Below the pieces are notes generated by a model, which was not told the DNA's origin, did not search any database, and saw only the letters and a list, made by a program, of their open reading frames with translations. From the NCBI GenBank assembly GCA_934555865.1, contig CAKTFI010000019.1, positions 1 to 21,031 of the forward strand: 21,031 nucleotides of DNA, in the 5' to 3' direction. Shown here one piece after another: positions 6,812-13,687 of this stretch; position 1 is the first letter of the stretch, and the number at the start of each line of letters is the position of its first letter. The translations under genes were made by a program, and so were the position numbers. This DNA is from an uncultured Christensenellaceae bacterium (GTDB lineage Bacteria; Bacillota; Clostridia; Christensenellales; Christensenellaceae).

Positions 6812-7711
6812 ATGCGCGAATCGAGACTGCGGATGTGGACAATACTGTGTTTCCTGGCGACGCTGGCCTGCATGGTCAAAAGCCCGTTGAGCGGGCGCGC
6901 CGACGCCGCAGAGGGGAACAAGCTGCTGTTATACCCCCGGGAGGAGAGCTGTAGCTGGCTCCTGCCGACGGAGGAGGAAACGAAGAAAAACGCCTTTGCC
7001 TGCTTTCTGCCCGCGGACAGCGCGGACGATGCGCAGACGGCGGAAGCCTCCGGAGAGGCGGAATTTGCCGTCTCCGGGGAAAAGCATGTGCTCATCTATC
7101 ACACGCATACGACGGAGGCCTACCGCATGGACGGGGCGGATACCTATGAGGAATCCGGCTTTTCGCGGACGCGGAATACGGAACAGAACATCGTGCGCGT
7201 GGGAGAGGCCCTGCGGAAACGGCTGGAGGAAAAGGGCTTTCGGGTGATCCACGACACGACGGATCACGAGCCGCCTAAGCTCGCGACCGCCTATTCGCGA
7301 TCGGAGCAGACGATGCAGTATTACCGGGAAAAGTACCCGGATATGGACCTGTATATCGACCTGCACCGCGACGCGGCGGATGTGGAAAAGAACAAGGATG
7401 ATGTGGCGGTGATCGACGGCAAGCGGTGCGCGCGCATCATGTTCGTCGTGGGCAAGGGCACGAAGTATGACAAGAAGCCGGATTTCGACCGCAATTACGC
7501 CCTGGCGGAAAGGCTCACGGCAGAGCTTTCGTCCTATGACGCGCGGCTGGTGCGCAAGATTCGCGTCAAGGAGGGGCGGTATAACCAGCATCTGGCGGAC
7601 ATGAGCCTGCTCATCGAGGTGGGGCATAACGCGAATACGCTGCAGGACGCGCTCAACAGCACCGCCTATCTCGCAGAGGCGATTGCCAAGGTCATCCGCG
7701 TGGTTGATTAA
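6812..7711 (+). CDS. spoIIP: Stage II sporulation protein P (SpoIIP)
   Basis: SpoIIP is a peptidoglycan amidase/endopeptidase that, with SpoIID and SpoIIM, removes septal wall during engulfment of the forespore. The 299-residue protein has an N-terminal membrane anchor (about residues 7-23), a short variable linker, then the catalytic domain. Hallmarks are HTHTTEAYR starting at residue 97, NTEQNIVRVGEALRKRLEEKG, YIDLHRDA, and NQHLADMSLLIEVGHNANTLQDALNS, which carries the usual late Glu. It is shorter than Bacillus SpoIIP (about 400 residues), mainly in the linker. I chose the ATG at 6812 because AGGAGG at 6797-6802 precedes it. A TTG at 6722 in the same frame lies inside gpr and lacks a ribosome site. 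The gene follows gpr by 55 bases. Confidence 0.94.
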   Translation: MRESRLRMWTILCFLATLACMVKSPLSGRADAAEGNKLLLYPREESCSWLLPTEEETKKNAFACFLPADSADDAQTAEASGEAEFAVSGEKHVLIYHTHTTEAYRMDGADTYEESGFSRTRNTEQNIVRVGEALRKRLEEKGFRVIHDTTDHEPPKLATAYSRSEQTMQYYREKYPDMDLYIDLHRDAADVEKNKDDVAVIDGKRCARIMFVVGKGTKYDKKPDFDRNYALAERLTAELSSYDARLVRKIRVKEGRYNQHLADMSLLIEVGHNANTLQDALNSTAYLAEAIAKVIRVVD

Positions 7712-7732
7712 CCGCGAAAAAGCGTGTATAAT
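7704..7732 (+). promoter_or_regulatory. Sigma-A-type promoter of murI
   Basis: TTGATT (7704-7709), 17 bp, TATAAT (7727-7732). The -35 box overlaps the TAA stop of spoIIP. It lies 31 bases before the murI ATG and would separate vegetative murI expression from the sporulation genes upstream. Confidence 0.8.
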
Positions 7733-7763
7733 GTCGCATAGAGAAAACGCGAGGAGATGCGAT

Positions 7764-8540
7764 ATGGAAAAGAGAAACCGCCCGATTGGCTTTTTTGACT
7801 CGGGGGTAGGCGGCCTTTCGGTGCTGCGGCAGGCGATCCAGGAATTGCCAAACGAAAACTTCCTGTTCTATGGGGATTGCGCCAATGTCCCCTACGGGGA
7901 AAAATCGCCGGAGGAAGTCAAGCAGCTCACCATGTCCTGCTGCGACCTGCTCTATAAAAAAGGGGCCAAGGCGCTGCTCATCGCGTGCAACACGGCGACC
8001 AGCGCGGCGATCTACGCCATGCGGGAAAAGTATCAGATGCCGGTGGTCAGCATGGAACCGGCCATCAAACCAGCCAATGAGAGCGACAAGCCGGGCAAGA
8101 TTCTGGTGATGGCCACGCCGGGGACGCTGGCGAGCGAGCGGTATGCACGGCTGGTGGACCGGGTCGGGTGTGCGGATCGCCTCATCGATGTGCCGTGCGG
8201 CGGGCTGGCAGACCTGCTGGAAAAGGGCGATTTCCAAAGCCCGGAGGTGGACGCCTACCTTCGGGGGAAGCTCGCTCCCTTTGCCGGGCAGGAGATCTCA
8301 GGCATCGTGATCGGCTGCACGCACTATTCCTTTGTGGCGGAGCGCATCCAGCAGATCGCGCGCGCGCTGCTCCGCGGGGCCTGCGACCTCTATGACGGCA
8401 TGTACGGGACAGTGCAGCACTTAAAAGACCTGTTGCAGCAGCAGGAATTGGACAGCCGGACGCCGGGCGGCAATGTGCAGCTGTTCGCGTCGGGCGACCC
8501 GGAGCACCTGGAAGTCATGAAAAAAATTTTGGACCTATGA
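7764..8540 (+). CDS. murI: Glutamate racemase
   Basis: MurI interconverts L- and D-glutamate in the cytoplasm, supplying D-Glu for the peptidoglycan stem peptide. The 258-residue protein carries IGFFDSGVGGLSVL with the conserved Asp-Ser, NFLFYGDCANVPYG, IACNTATSAA with the first catalytic Cys, and GIVIGCTHYSFV with the second (YSF replaces the usual YPF). Length is typical. GAGGAG at 7751-7756 lies 7 bases before the ATG at 7764. Upstream in-frame starts lie before or inside the predicted promoter and can be excluded. It has its own promoter and is separated from the next gene by a short hairpin without a T tract. Confidence 0.95.
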   Translation: MEKRNRPIGFFDSGVGGLSVLRQAIQELPNENFLFYGDCANVPYGEKSPEEVKQLTMSCCDLLYKKGAKALLIACNTATSAAIYAMREKYQMPVVSMEPAIKPANESDKPGKILVMATPGTLASERYARLVDRVGCADRLIDVPCGGLADLLEKGDFQSPEVDAYLRGKLAPFAGQEISGIVIGCTHYSFVAERIQQIARALLRGACDLYDGMYGTVQHLKDLLQQQELDSRTPGGNVQLFASGDPEHLEVMKKILDL

Positions 8541-8550
8541 AGGCGGTGGG

Positions 8551-8575
8551 CGGAACCTTTTTTGCAAGGGTTCCG
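8551..8575 (+). other. Hairpin after murI, weak or non-standard terminator
   Basis: CGGAACC (8551-8557) pairs with GGTTCCG (8569-8575) across an 11-base loop. The following bases (TCTTAGTTTGG) are not a clean T tract, so read-through into the next gene is likely. It could act as an attenuator or an mRNA-processing boundary. Confidence 0.4.
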
Positions 8576-8612
8576 TCTTAGTTTGGAAAAAAGAAGAGGG
8601 ACGGAAGGATCG

Positions 8613-9227
8613 ATGGATTGCAGACAATGCCGGCAGGAGATGGACGCCTGCCTGGACGGAGAGCTTTCGGGGGAGGAACGCGCGGAGCTCGAAGCGCATT
8701 TGCATACTTGTCCCGCCTGCGCACGGGAATGGGAAACGCGGCGGCAATTGCGGGAAATGCTCGGATGCTTTCGCGGACAGGCGCCGGATTTCCCGGTGGA
8801 GGTGATCCGTCGCCTGCGCGCCGAGGAGGCTGTACAGCGCCGGCGGCAGTGGGTGCGCATGGGCGCGGCTGCGGCGGCCTGTGTGGTGCTGGTGCTAGGG
8901 ACGCTGTTTTGGCGGCAGCAGCCCAAGGAAACCGCGCGGGATGTTGCAGAGCCTGCCTGCTATGCGGCGGATGAGGAAAGGCCGCTGGACGGGACGGAGC
9001 AGGAGGCGGTGATCTGCATGACGGCGGCAGACAGGGACTGGATAGCGGACGCGCTGGCCTCTCAGCTCGGGGACAGGGCAGCGGAATACATGCAGGAGCA
9101 GGATGAGGATCTCTGGCTGCAAGGCATCTCTGATTACGCCGAGAGCCTGCGGGCGCTTTTGCAGCAGCGGGGATATGCGCTGCCGGAAGGGGCGGAAGAG
9201 GTTCTTCTGTGCATCGAAGAAGAATAA
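8613..9227 (+). CDS. Membrane anti-sigma factor-like protein with ZAS zinc finger
   Basis: A 204-residue protein with an N-terminal zinc-binding anti-sigma (ZAS, zf-HC2-type) domain: Cys3, then His29-x3-Cys33-x2-Cys36, the ligand pattern of RsiW-type anti-sigma factors. One hydrophobic helix follows at about residues 85-104 (MGAAAAACVVLVLGTLFW). The remaining 100 residues should lie outside the membrane; they are acidic and match nothing I recognise. By family, the cytoplasmic domain would hold an ECF sigma factor until regulated proteolysis. No sigma factor gene adjoins it, which is unusual, so its partner must be elsewhere or it may have another role. The ATG at 8613 has GGAAGGA close upstream; the spacing is a little short. 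Family good, partner unknown. Confidence 0.75.
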   Translation: MDCRQCRQEMDACLDGELSGEERAELEAHLHTCPACAREWETRRQLREMLGCFRGQAPDFPVEVIRRLRAEEAVQRRRQWVRMGAAAAACVVLVLGTLFWRQQPKETARDVAEPACYAADEERPLDGTEQEAVICMTAADRDWIADALASQLGDRAAEYMQEQDEDLWLQGISDYAESLRALLQQRGYALPEGAEEVLLCIEEE

Positions 9228-9284
9228 CAGGGCGCGAAACAGGCAGAGCTGCATAGGATACACCAAAAGAGAGGTGATGCAGCA

Positions 9285-9641
9285 TTGCCCCATCGCGGAG
9301 AGATTTATTTTGCGGATCTGGATCCGGTGCGCGGGTCGGAGCAGGGCGGGGTGCGTCCGGTGCTGATTTTGCAAAACGACACCGGCAACCGCCATAGCCC
9401 GACGGTGATCGCGGCGGCCGTCACTTCGCGCGGCAAGAAACCGGCGCTCCCGACGCATGTGCGGCTGGAGGATGTGCGCGGGCTGCGCACGGGCAGCACC
9501 GTCCTGCTGGAGCAGCTGCGGACGCTGGATAAGAGCCGCCTGCTGCGCAGGGTGGCGGTACTGCCCGGCAGGCTGCTGGCGGCGGTGGACGCAGCGCTTT
9601 GGCGAAGCATCGGGCCCGAAAAAACGGGGACGCGCTCCTAG
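9285..9641 (+). CDS. ndoA: MazF/PemK-family endoribonuclease (NdoA-like toxin)
   Basis: A 118-residue protein closely resembling Firmicutes NdoA/MazF, a ribosome-independent mRNA interferase. It starts with RGEIYFADLDPVRGSEQGG, followed by VRPVLILQND, GNRHSPTVIAAAVTS and LLEQLRTLDKSRL. Arg24 and Thr47 match the catalytic Arg25 and Thr48 of Bacillus MazF. Start is TTG at 9285 with GAGGTG 8 bases upstream. The ATG at 9277 is in another frame. In Bacillus the antitoxin gene lies directly upstream; here the 57-base gap cannot hold one and the upstream gene is an anti-sigma-like protein, so the toxin is solitary in this window. The last codons and stop form part of a terminator. Confidence 0.92.
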   Translation: MPHRGEIYFADLDPVRGSEQGGVRPVLILQNDTGNRHSPTVIAAAVTSRGKKPALPTHVRLEDVRGLRTGSTVLLEQLRTLDKSRLLRRVAVLPGRLLAAVDAALWRSIGPEKTGTRS

Positions 9642-9655
9642 GGGGCGCGTTTTTT
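9630..9655 (+). terminator. Intrinsic terminator overlapping the mazF stop codon
   Basis: A 9-bp stem (9630-9638 with 9642-9650, one G-T pair) with the three-base loop TAG, which is the stop codon of the MazF gene, followed by a run of six T (9650-9655). It separates the murI to mazF unit from tsaE. Confidence 0.88.
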
Positions 9656-9669
9656 GATGGAAAGAAAAG

Positions 9670-9698
9670 TTGAAATACGCGCCTAAGTAGTATACAAT
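9670..9698 (+). promoter_or_regulatory. Sigma-A-type promoter of the tsaE-ddl operon
   Basis: TTGAAA (9670-9675), 17 bp, TACAAT (9693-9698). The first possible ATG of tsaE (9697) falls inside the -10 box and so would not be transcribed, which supports the start at 9736. Confidence 0.75.
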
Positions 9699-9735
9699 GG
9701 ATAGGAAATTCGCAAGAGAAATGCAGGGGACGGGC

Positions 9736-10176
9736 ATGCAGGTTTGGCAGACGGAAACGGAAGAGCAGACAGAGGCGGTGGGCCGCGCATTGGCGGAAAC
9801 GCTCCGGGGCGGGGAAGTGATCACGCTGCGGGGCGACCTGGGCGCGGGCAAAACGGTCTTTACGCGCGGGCTCGCGCGCGGGCTGGGCATCGCGTCGCCG
9901 ATCCTGAGCCCGACCTTTACCATCGTGCGGGAATACGCCGGGCGGCTCAAGCTGTATCACTTTGATTTCTACCGCCTCACGGAGGCGGAGGAACTGCAGG
10001 AGATCGGCTTTGAGGAATATGTGCAGCCGGAGGCGGTCGTGGTGATCGAATGGGCAGAATTGTTCCCGGAGGTGCTGCCCGCGCGCCGGATCGTTGTACA
10101 GATCGAGGCGTCCGGGGCGGCGGGAGCGGGCCGGAAGATCTGCATTTGGCGGGAAGAAGAGTTGGAAAACGCATGA
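9736..10176 (+). CDS. tsaE: tRNA threonylcarbamoyladenosine synthesis ATPase TsaE
   Basis: TsaE (YdiB) is the small ATPase that works with TsaB and TsaD in making t6A37 of ANN-decoding tRNAs. The 146-residue protein has a Walker A motif GDLGAGKT at 33-40, SPTFTIVREY, the LYHFDFYRL motif that binds nucleotide in this family, and VVIEWAELFPEVLP near the end. I chose the ATG at 9736: AGGGG lies 6 bases upstream and the protein then matches family N-termini. An ATG at 9697 overlaps the promoter -10 and has no ribosome site. The stop overlaps the tsaB start (ATGA), so both are translationally coupled. Confidence 0.94.
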   Translation: MQVWQTETEEQTEAVGRALAETLRGGEVITLRGDLGAGKTVFTRGLARGLGIASPILSPTFTIVREYAGRLKLYHFDFYRLTEAEELQEIGFEEYVQPEAVVVIEWAELFPEVLPARRIVVQIEASGAAGAGRKICIWREEELENA

Positions 10177-10859
10177 ATATACTTTGTTTAGATACTTCGG
10201 GGAAGGCATGCTCGGCGGCGATCGCGTGCGACGGCCGCATCGCGGCGGAGCAGCTGGTGCAGAACGGCCGGACGCATTCGGCGACGCTGATGCGCCTGGT
10301 GGACGCCTGCTTTCAATACGCGGGGATCTCTCCCAAGGAGATCGACCTCGTCGCGGTGACGAACGGGCCGGGGTCCTTCACCGGACTGCGCATCGGCATG
10401 AGCACGGCCAAGGCCTTCGCCCAGAGCTGTGATTGCCCCATCGCGACGATCGACACGCTGGCGGCGATCGCGGAGAATTTTGCGGGGAACGCCGAGGCGG
10501 TGGTCTGCTCGCTGTTGGACGCACGGCGGGAACGCATGTTTTGCCGCGTACAGCGGGGCAGGGAGATGCTGCTGCCCTCTGGGGTGTACCCGGTGGCAGA
10601 GGTGACGGCATTGCTGGCGCGGCAGACGGCGCCTATCCTGCTCGCGGGCGACGGGGTGGAGATCTATGGCGAGGCGCTGTGCGCCGTGCTCCCGCGGGCG
10701 CAGGTGGCGCCCATGCATCTTTGCTGCACGCGGGCGGCGTCCATGGCGGAGCTGGCCGGGCGGGCCGCCGCGGCGGGAGCCGTGTTTTCGGCCGAGGAGG
10801 CGGCGCTCGACTATTTTGTCGCCTCGCAGGCGGAGCAGAGCAGAAAGGCGAGCCGATGA
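10173..10859 (+). CDS. tsaB: tRNA threonylcarbamoyladenosine synthesis protein TsaB
   Basis: TsaB (YeaZ) is the non-catalytic ASKHA-fold partner that dimerises with TsaD and docks TsaE in the t6A complex. The 228-residue protein starts MNILCLDTSGKACSAAI and has the family signature VTNGPGSFTGLRIGMSTAKAFA at about residues 63-84. The middle (LLDARRERMFCRV) is also typical. The start overlaps tsaE by 4 bases and the stop overlaps the next gene by 4 bases (ATGA at both joints). tsaD often follows rimI in Firmicutes but is absent here; the next genes concern cell wall. Confidence 0.94.
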   Translation: MNILCLDTSGKACSAAIACDGRIAAEQLVQNGRTHSATLMRLVDACFQYAGISPKEIDLVAVTNGPGSFTGLRIGMSTAKAFAQSCDCPIATIDTLAAIAENFAGNAEAVVCSLLDARRERMFCRVQRGREMLLPSGVYPVAEVTALLARQTAPILLAGDGVEIYGEALCAVLPRAQVAPMHLCCTRAASMAELAGRAAAAGAVFSAEEAALDYFVASQAEQSRKASR

Positions 10860-11332
10860 GCGGCGAGGTCTGCATCCGGCGCGCGCAGGCGCAGGACCTG
10901 CCGGAGATGCTGGCGCTGGAACAGGAGTGCTTCCTCGACCCATGGACGGCGGAGGTGCTGCTCATGGATGTCTGCGCGAGCGAATATAATCGGTACTATG
11001 TGCTGGCGGGCGGCGGCCGCATCCTGGGATACGCCGGGATGAATCAGGTGTTGGACGAGGTGCATATCCGAAAGATCTGCGTCGCGCCGGACATGCGGCG
11101 GCGGGGCTATGCGCGGATGCTGCTGGAGGAGATGGAGCGGCGCGCGGTGCAGAACGGCGCGGTGGCGCTGACGCTGGAGGTGCGCCGGTCGAACGCAGCG
11201 GCGATCGCCCTGTATGAGGGCTTCGGCTTCCGCCTGGAGGGCGCCCGCAAAAAATATTACGAAAATGGGGAAGATGCGCTGATCCTTTGGAAACGCGGAC
11301 TCGCGGAGGAATGCCATGGAACTACAAATTGA
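10856..11332 (+). CDS. rimI: Ribosomal protein S18-alanine N-acetyltransferase RimI family
   Basis: A 158-residue GNAT acetyltransferase of the RimI family, which acetylates the N-terminal alanine of ribosomal protein S18 in Escherichia coli. Visible GNAT features are IRRAQAQDLPEMLALEQ at the N-terminus, a beta-strand 4 plus acetyl-CoA loop ICVAPDMRRRGYARMLLEEM (about 80-99), then LEVRRSNAAAIALYEGFGF, the classic RimI ending. Start ATG at 10856 overlaps the tsaB stop. An open frame extends further upstream but that part only shadows tsaB. Its 3' end overlaps the next gene by 17 bases. The tsaE-tsaB-rimI order is widespread in Firmicutes and supports the call over a generic acetyltransferase. 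Confidence 0.9.
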   Translation: MSGEVCIRRAQAQDLPEMLALEQECFLDPWTAEVLLMDVCASEYNRYYVLAGGGRILGYAGMNQVLDEVHIRKICVAPDMRRRGYARMLLEEMERRAVQNGAVALTLEVRRSNAAAIALYEGFGFRLEGARKKYYENGEDALILWKRGLAEECHGTTN

Positions 11333-12095
11333 CGGAATGCGGATCCATTACCGCGTGGCGGGGGAAGGGCGGCCGCTGCTGCTCCTGCACGGGTGGGGCG
11401 CCTGCATCGACAGCTTTGCGCCGGTGATCCGCGAAATGCAGAAGTATCGGACGGTATACGCGCTGGACTTTCCGGGCTTTGGGGAGAGCGACGAGCCCAA
11501 AGAGCCGGTGGGCGTGCCGGATTATGCCGCGTGGACGGCAGAGCTGATCCGCGCGCTGCACATCGAGGGCACCGACATCCTCTGCCATTCCTTTGGGGGG
11601 CGCGTGGCGATCCTCCTTGCGGCGGAGCATCCGGAGCTTGTGGGGCGCATCGTGTTCACCGACGCAGCGGGCGTCCGTCCGCGGCGCGGGCTCAAGTATT
11701 ACGCCAAGGTCTATTCCTATAAGTTCTGCAAGCGGATGCTGAAGCACCCGGCGGTCTGCCGGTTCTTGCGGGGGATCGGCGTCGATGTGCAGGCGCGCGT
11801 CAAAGGGGCGGGGTCTTCGGATTATCAGCAGCTTTCCGGCGTCATGCGGCAGGTGTTCGTCCGGGTGGTCAACCAGGACCTCACGCCGTATCTGTGCCGG
11901 ATCAAGGCGCCATCGCTGCTCATCTATGGCGCGGACGATCAGGACACGCCGGTGCGCTATGGCAAGATCATGGAGAAGAAAATTCCGGACGCCGGATTGG
12001 TCGTGCTGGAAAACGCGGGGCATTTTTCCTATCTGGATCAGTTCCCGCGCTATATTGCGATCGTAAAAGTATTCCTGGAGGTAGGCAAAGCATGA
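11316..12095 (+). CDS. Alpha/beta-fold hydrolase of unknown substrate
   Basis: A 259-residue soluble alpha/beta hydrolase. Seen are the oxyanion-hole motif LLLLHGWG (21-28), LDFPGFGESDEP, a nucleophile elbow CHSFGG with Ser92, a likely acid in YGADDQDTP (Asp208) and the catalytic His in ENAGHFSYLD (His236). The elbow normally reads GxSxG; here the first Gly is Cys90. Esterase, lipase, peptidase or C-C hydrolase activity is possible and I cannot narrow it. GGAGGAATGCC precedes the ATG. It overlaps rimI by 17 bases and the MurF-like gene by 4, so it is co-expressed with wall-precursor ligases. A role with a wall or lipid precursor is an inference from position only. Confidence 0.88.
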   Translation: MELQIDGMRIHYRVAGEGRPLLLLHGWGACIDSFAPVIREMQKYRTVYALDFPGFGESDEPKEPVGVPDYAAWTAELIRALHIEGTDILCHSFGGRVAILLAAEHPELVGRIVFTDAAGVRPRRGLKYYAKVYSYKFCKRMLKHPAVCRFLRGIGVDVQARVKGAGSSDYQQLSGVMRQVFVRVVNQDLTPYLCRIKAPSLLIYGADDQDTPVRYGKIMEKKIPDAGLVVLENAGHFSYLDQFPRYIAIVKVFLEVGKA

Positions 12096-13672
12096 ATCTG
12101 TTATCCTTGGGCCTGACGCTGTTGGCGGCGGCGTTTTGCTATATTGCGCTGTTCCATTTCTGCCATATGTTTCAACAGGCGGGGTATAAGCCGCGGGAAT
12201 ATATGAAGTGGCTCGCGGAATTCGGCGGCGCGCGCATCGCTTATATGGTGGGCATGGCGGTTTTGTATGTCGCCCTGAGCGCACTGTGGGGGGCGGCGCA
12301 CACAGCCTGGAGCTGGGCGGCCGCGGGCGTTTTGACGGCGCTCTTTTTGGCGGGCTGTGTGTGCTTTCCGATCAAGTTCCGGGTGAAGAACGCCAAGCTC
12401 CCGCTCAAGTATACCTGGCGGGTGCGGCGGCTGTTTGTGACGGCGGCGGTGCTGCTTTTGGCGTTGGCGCTGCTGTGCACCTTCTGCGGCGCGCCGCTCA
12501 TGAGCATCGTCGTGGCGGGTGGGTGCCTGCTGGTGCTGGCGGCGAACACCCTGAATGCGCCGGTGGAGAACCTCGTCAAGCGGCATTATCAAAAGGACGC
12601 CATGCGCAAATTAGCCGCGCGGCCGGACCTCATCCGCATCGGCATCACCGGGAGCTATGGCAAGACGAGCACGAAGTTCATTCTGGGGACGATCCTGGGC
12701 GAGAAATACCGGGTGCTCGTCCCGCCAAGCAGTTATAACACGCCGATGGGACTCACGCGCGTCATCCGCGAGCAGCTGGAGGATTCGCATCAGGTGTTTT
12801 TGGCGGAGATGGGCGCCAAGCATGTGGGCGACATTGCGGAATTGGTGGAGATGGTGCACCCGACGCTGGGGATCGTCACCTCGGTCGGCCCGCAGCATTT
12901 GGAGACCTTTGGGAGCATCGAGGCCGTCGCCAAGACGAAGTATGAGCTGATCGAAGGGCTGCCGACGGACGGATGCGCGTTTTTCCCGAATGACGGCGCG
13001 TATACCAAGGCGATGTACGACAAGACGACCTGCAAAAAGTACCTCTATACGCTGGAGGGCGAGGGCGATGTCCGGGCGGAGGAGGTCTGCGTCTCCCCCG
13101 CGGGCAGCACCTTTCGGGTGGTCTACCCGGGCGGGGAATTTTCGGCGACGACTAAGCTCCTCGGGAGGCACAATGTGCAGAATATCCTGGGCTGCGTCGC
13201 GATCGCGCTGGAGCTCGGGCTCAGCGCGGAGGAGATCCGGCGCGGCATCGCCAAGATCCAGCCGGTGGAGCACCGCCTGCAGCTCATCCAGGGGGCGGGC
13301 GGCGTGACCGTGATCGACGATGCGTTTAATTCTAACCCGGCCGGTGCAAAGGCGGCGATGGATGTGCTGGCGGCGTTTCCGGGGCGGCGCTTTGTCGTGA
13401 CGCCGGGGATGATCGAGCTGGGCCCGCGCGAGGCGGAGGAAAACCGTCGCTTTGGCGAGGAGATCGCCGCGGCGGCGGACATCGTGTATCTTGTCGGCCC
13501 CAAGCACACGCACCCGATCTATGAGGGCCTGGCGCAGGCGGGATTTGCCATGGAACGAGTATTTGTGGTAAAATCGCTCTCGGAGGCCTCGGCGCAGATG
13601 GGCGCACAGCTGAAGCCGGGCGATGTCGTGCTGTTTGAAAACGATTTGCCGGATAATTATAACGAAGAGTAA
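12092..13672 (+). CDS. Membrane-anchored MurF-like Mur ligase
   Basis: A 526-residue protein in two parts. Residues 1-155 contain about five hydrophobic helices (roughly 2-22, 48-68, 70-90, 113-132, 134-152). From 184 onward it is a Mur ligase: ATP loop GITGSYGKTSTK (usual MurF GSNGKTTTK), FLAEMGAKHVGDIAEL, TSVGPQHLETFGS, KTKYELIEG, then the MurF-type C-terminal domain with VEHRLQLI and VIDDAFNSNPAGAKAAMDVL. MurF adds D-Ala-D-Ala to UDP-MurNAc-tripeptide. Here the N-terminal domain that binds the UDP-sugar substrate is replaced by the membrane region, so a lipid-linked or different substrate is conceivable. The gene precedes a D-Ala-D-Ala ligase, which fits the reaction. GGAGG lies 10 bases before the ATG, which overlaps the upstream stop (ATGA). 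It may be the only MurF or a paralogue. Confidence 0.85.
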   Translation: MNLLSLGLTLLAAAFCYIALFHFCHMFQQAGYKPREYMKWLAEFGGARIAYMVGMAVLYVALSALWGAAHTAWSWAAAGVLTALFLAGCVCFPIKFRVKNAKLPLKYTWRVRRLFVTAAVLLLALALLCTFCGAPLMSIVVAGGCLLVLAANTLNAPVENLVKRHYQKDAMRKLAARPDLIRIGITGSYGKTSTKFILGTILGEKYRVLVPPSSYNTPMGLTRVIREQLEDSHQVFLAEMGAKHVGDIAELVEMVHPTLGIVTSVGPQHLETFGSIEAVAKTKYELIEGLPTDGCAFFPNDGAYTKAMYDKTTCKKYLYTLEGEGDVRAEEVCVSPAGSTFRVVYPGGEFSATTKLLGRHNVQNILGCVAIALELGLSAEEIRRGIAKIQPVEHRLQLIQGAGGVTVIDDAFNSNPAGAKAAMDVLAAFPGRRFVVTPGMIELGPREAEENRRFGEEIAAAADIVYLVGPKHTHPIYEGLAQAGFAMERVFVVKSLSEASAQMGAQLKPGDVVLFENDLPDNYNEE

Positions 13673-13687
13673 ATAAAGGAGCGGACT

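Noticed and set aside
9228..9284. Possible tiny antitoxin gene directly before mazF
   Set aside because: The gap is 57 bases and contains no start codon with enough open frame for a MazE-like protein; the ATG at 9277 is in a different frame from mazF and has no supporting motif.
10433..10855. Long N-terminal extension of the RimI open frame
   Set aside because: The extension overlaps tsaB in another frame, has no family similarity, and the ATG at 10856 gives the normal RimI length with a typical ATGA overlap.
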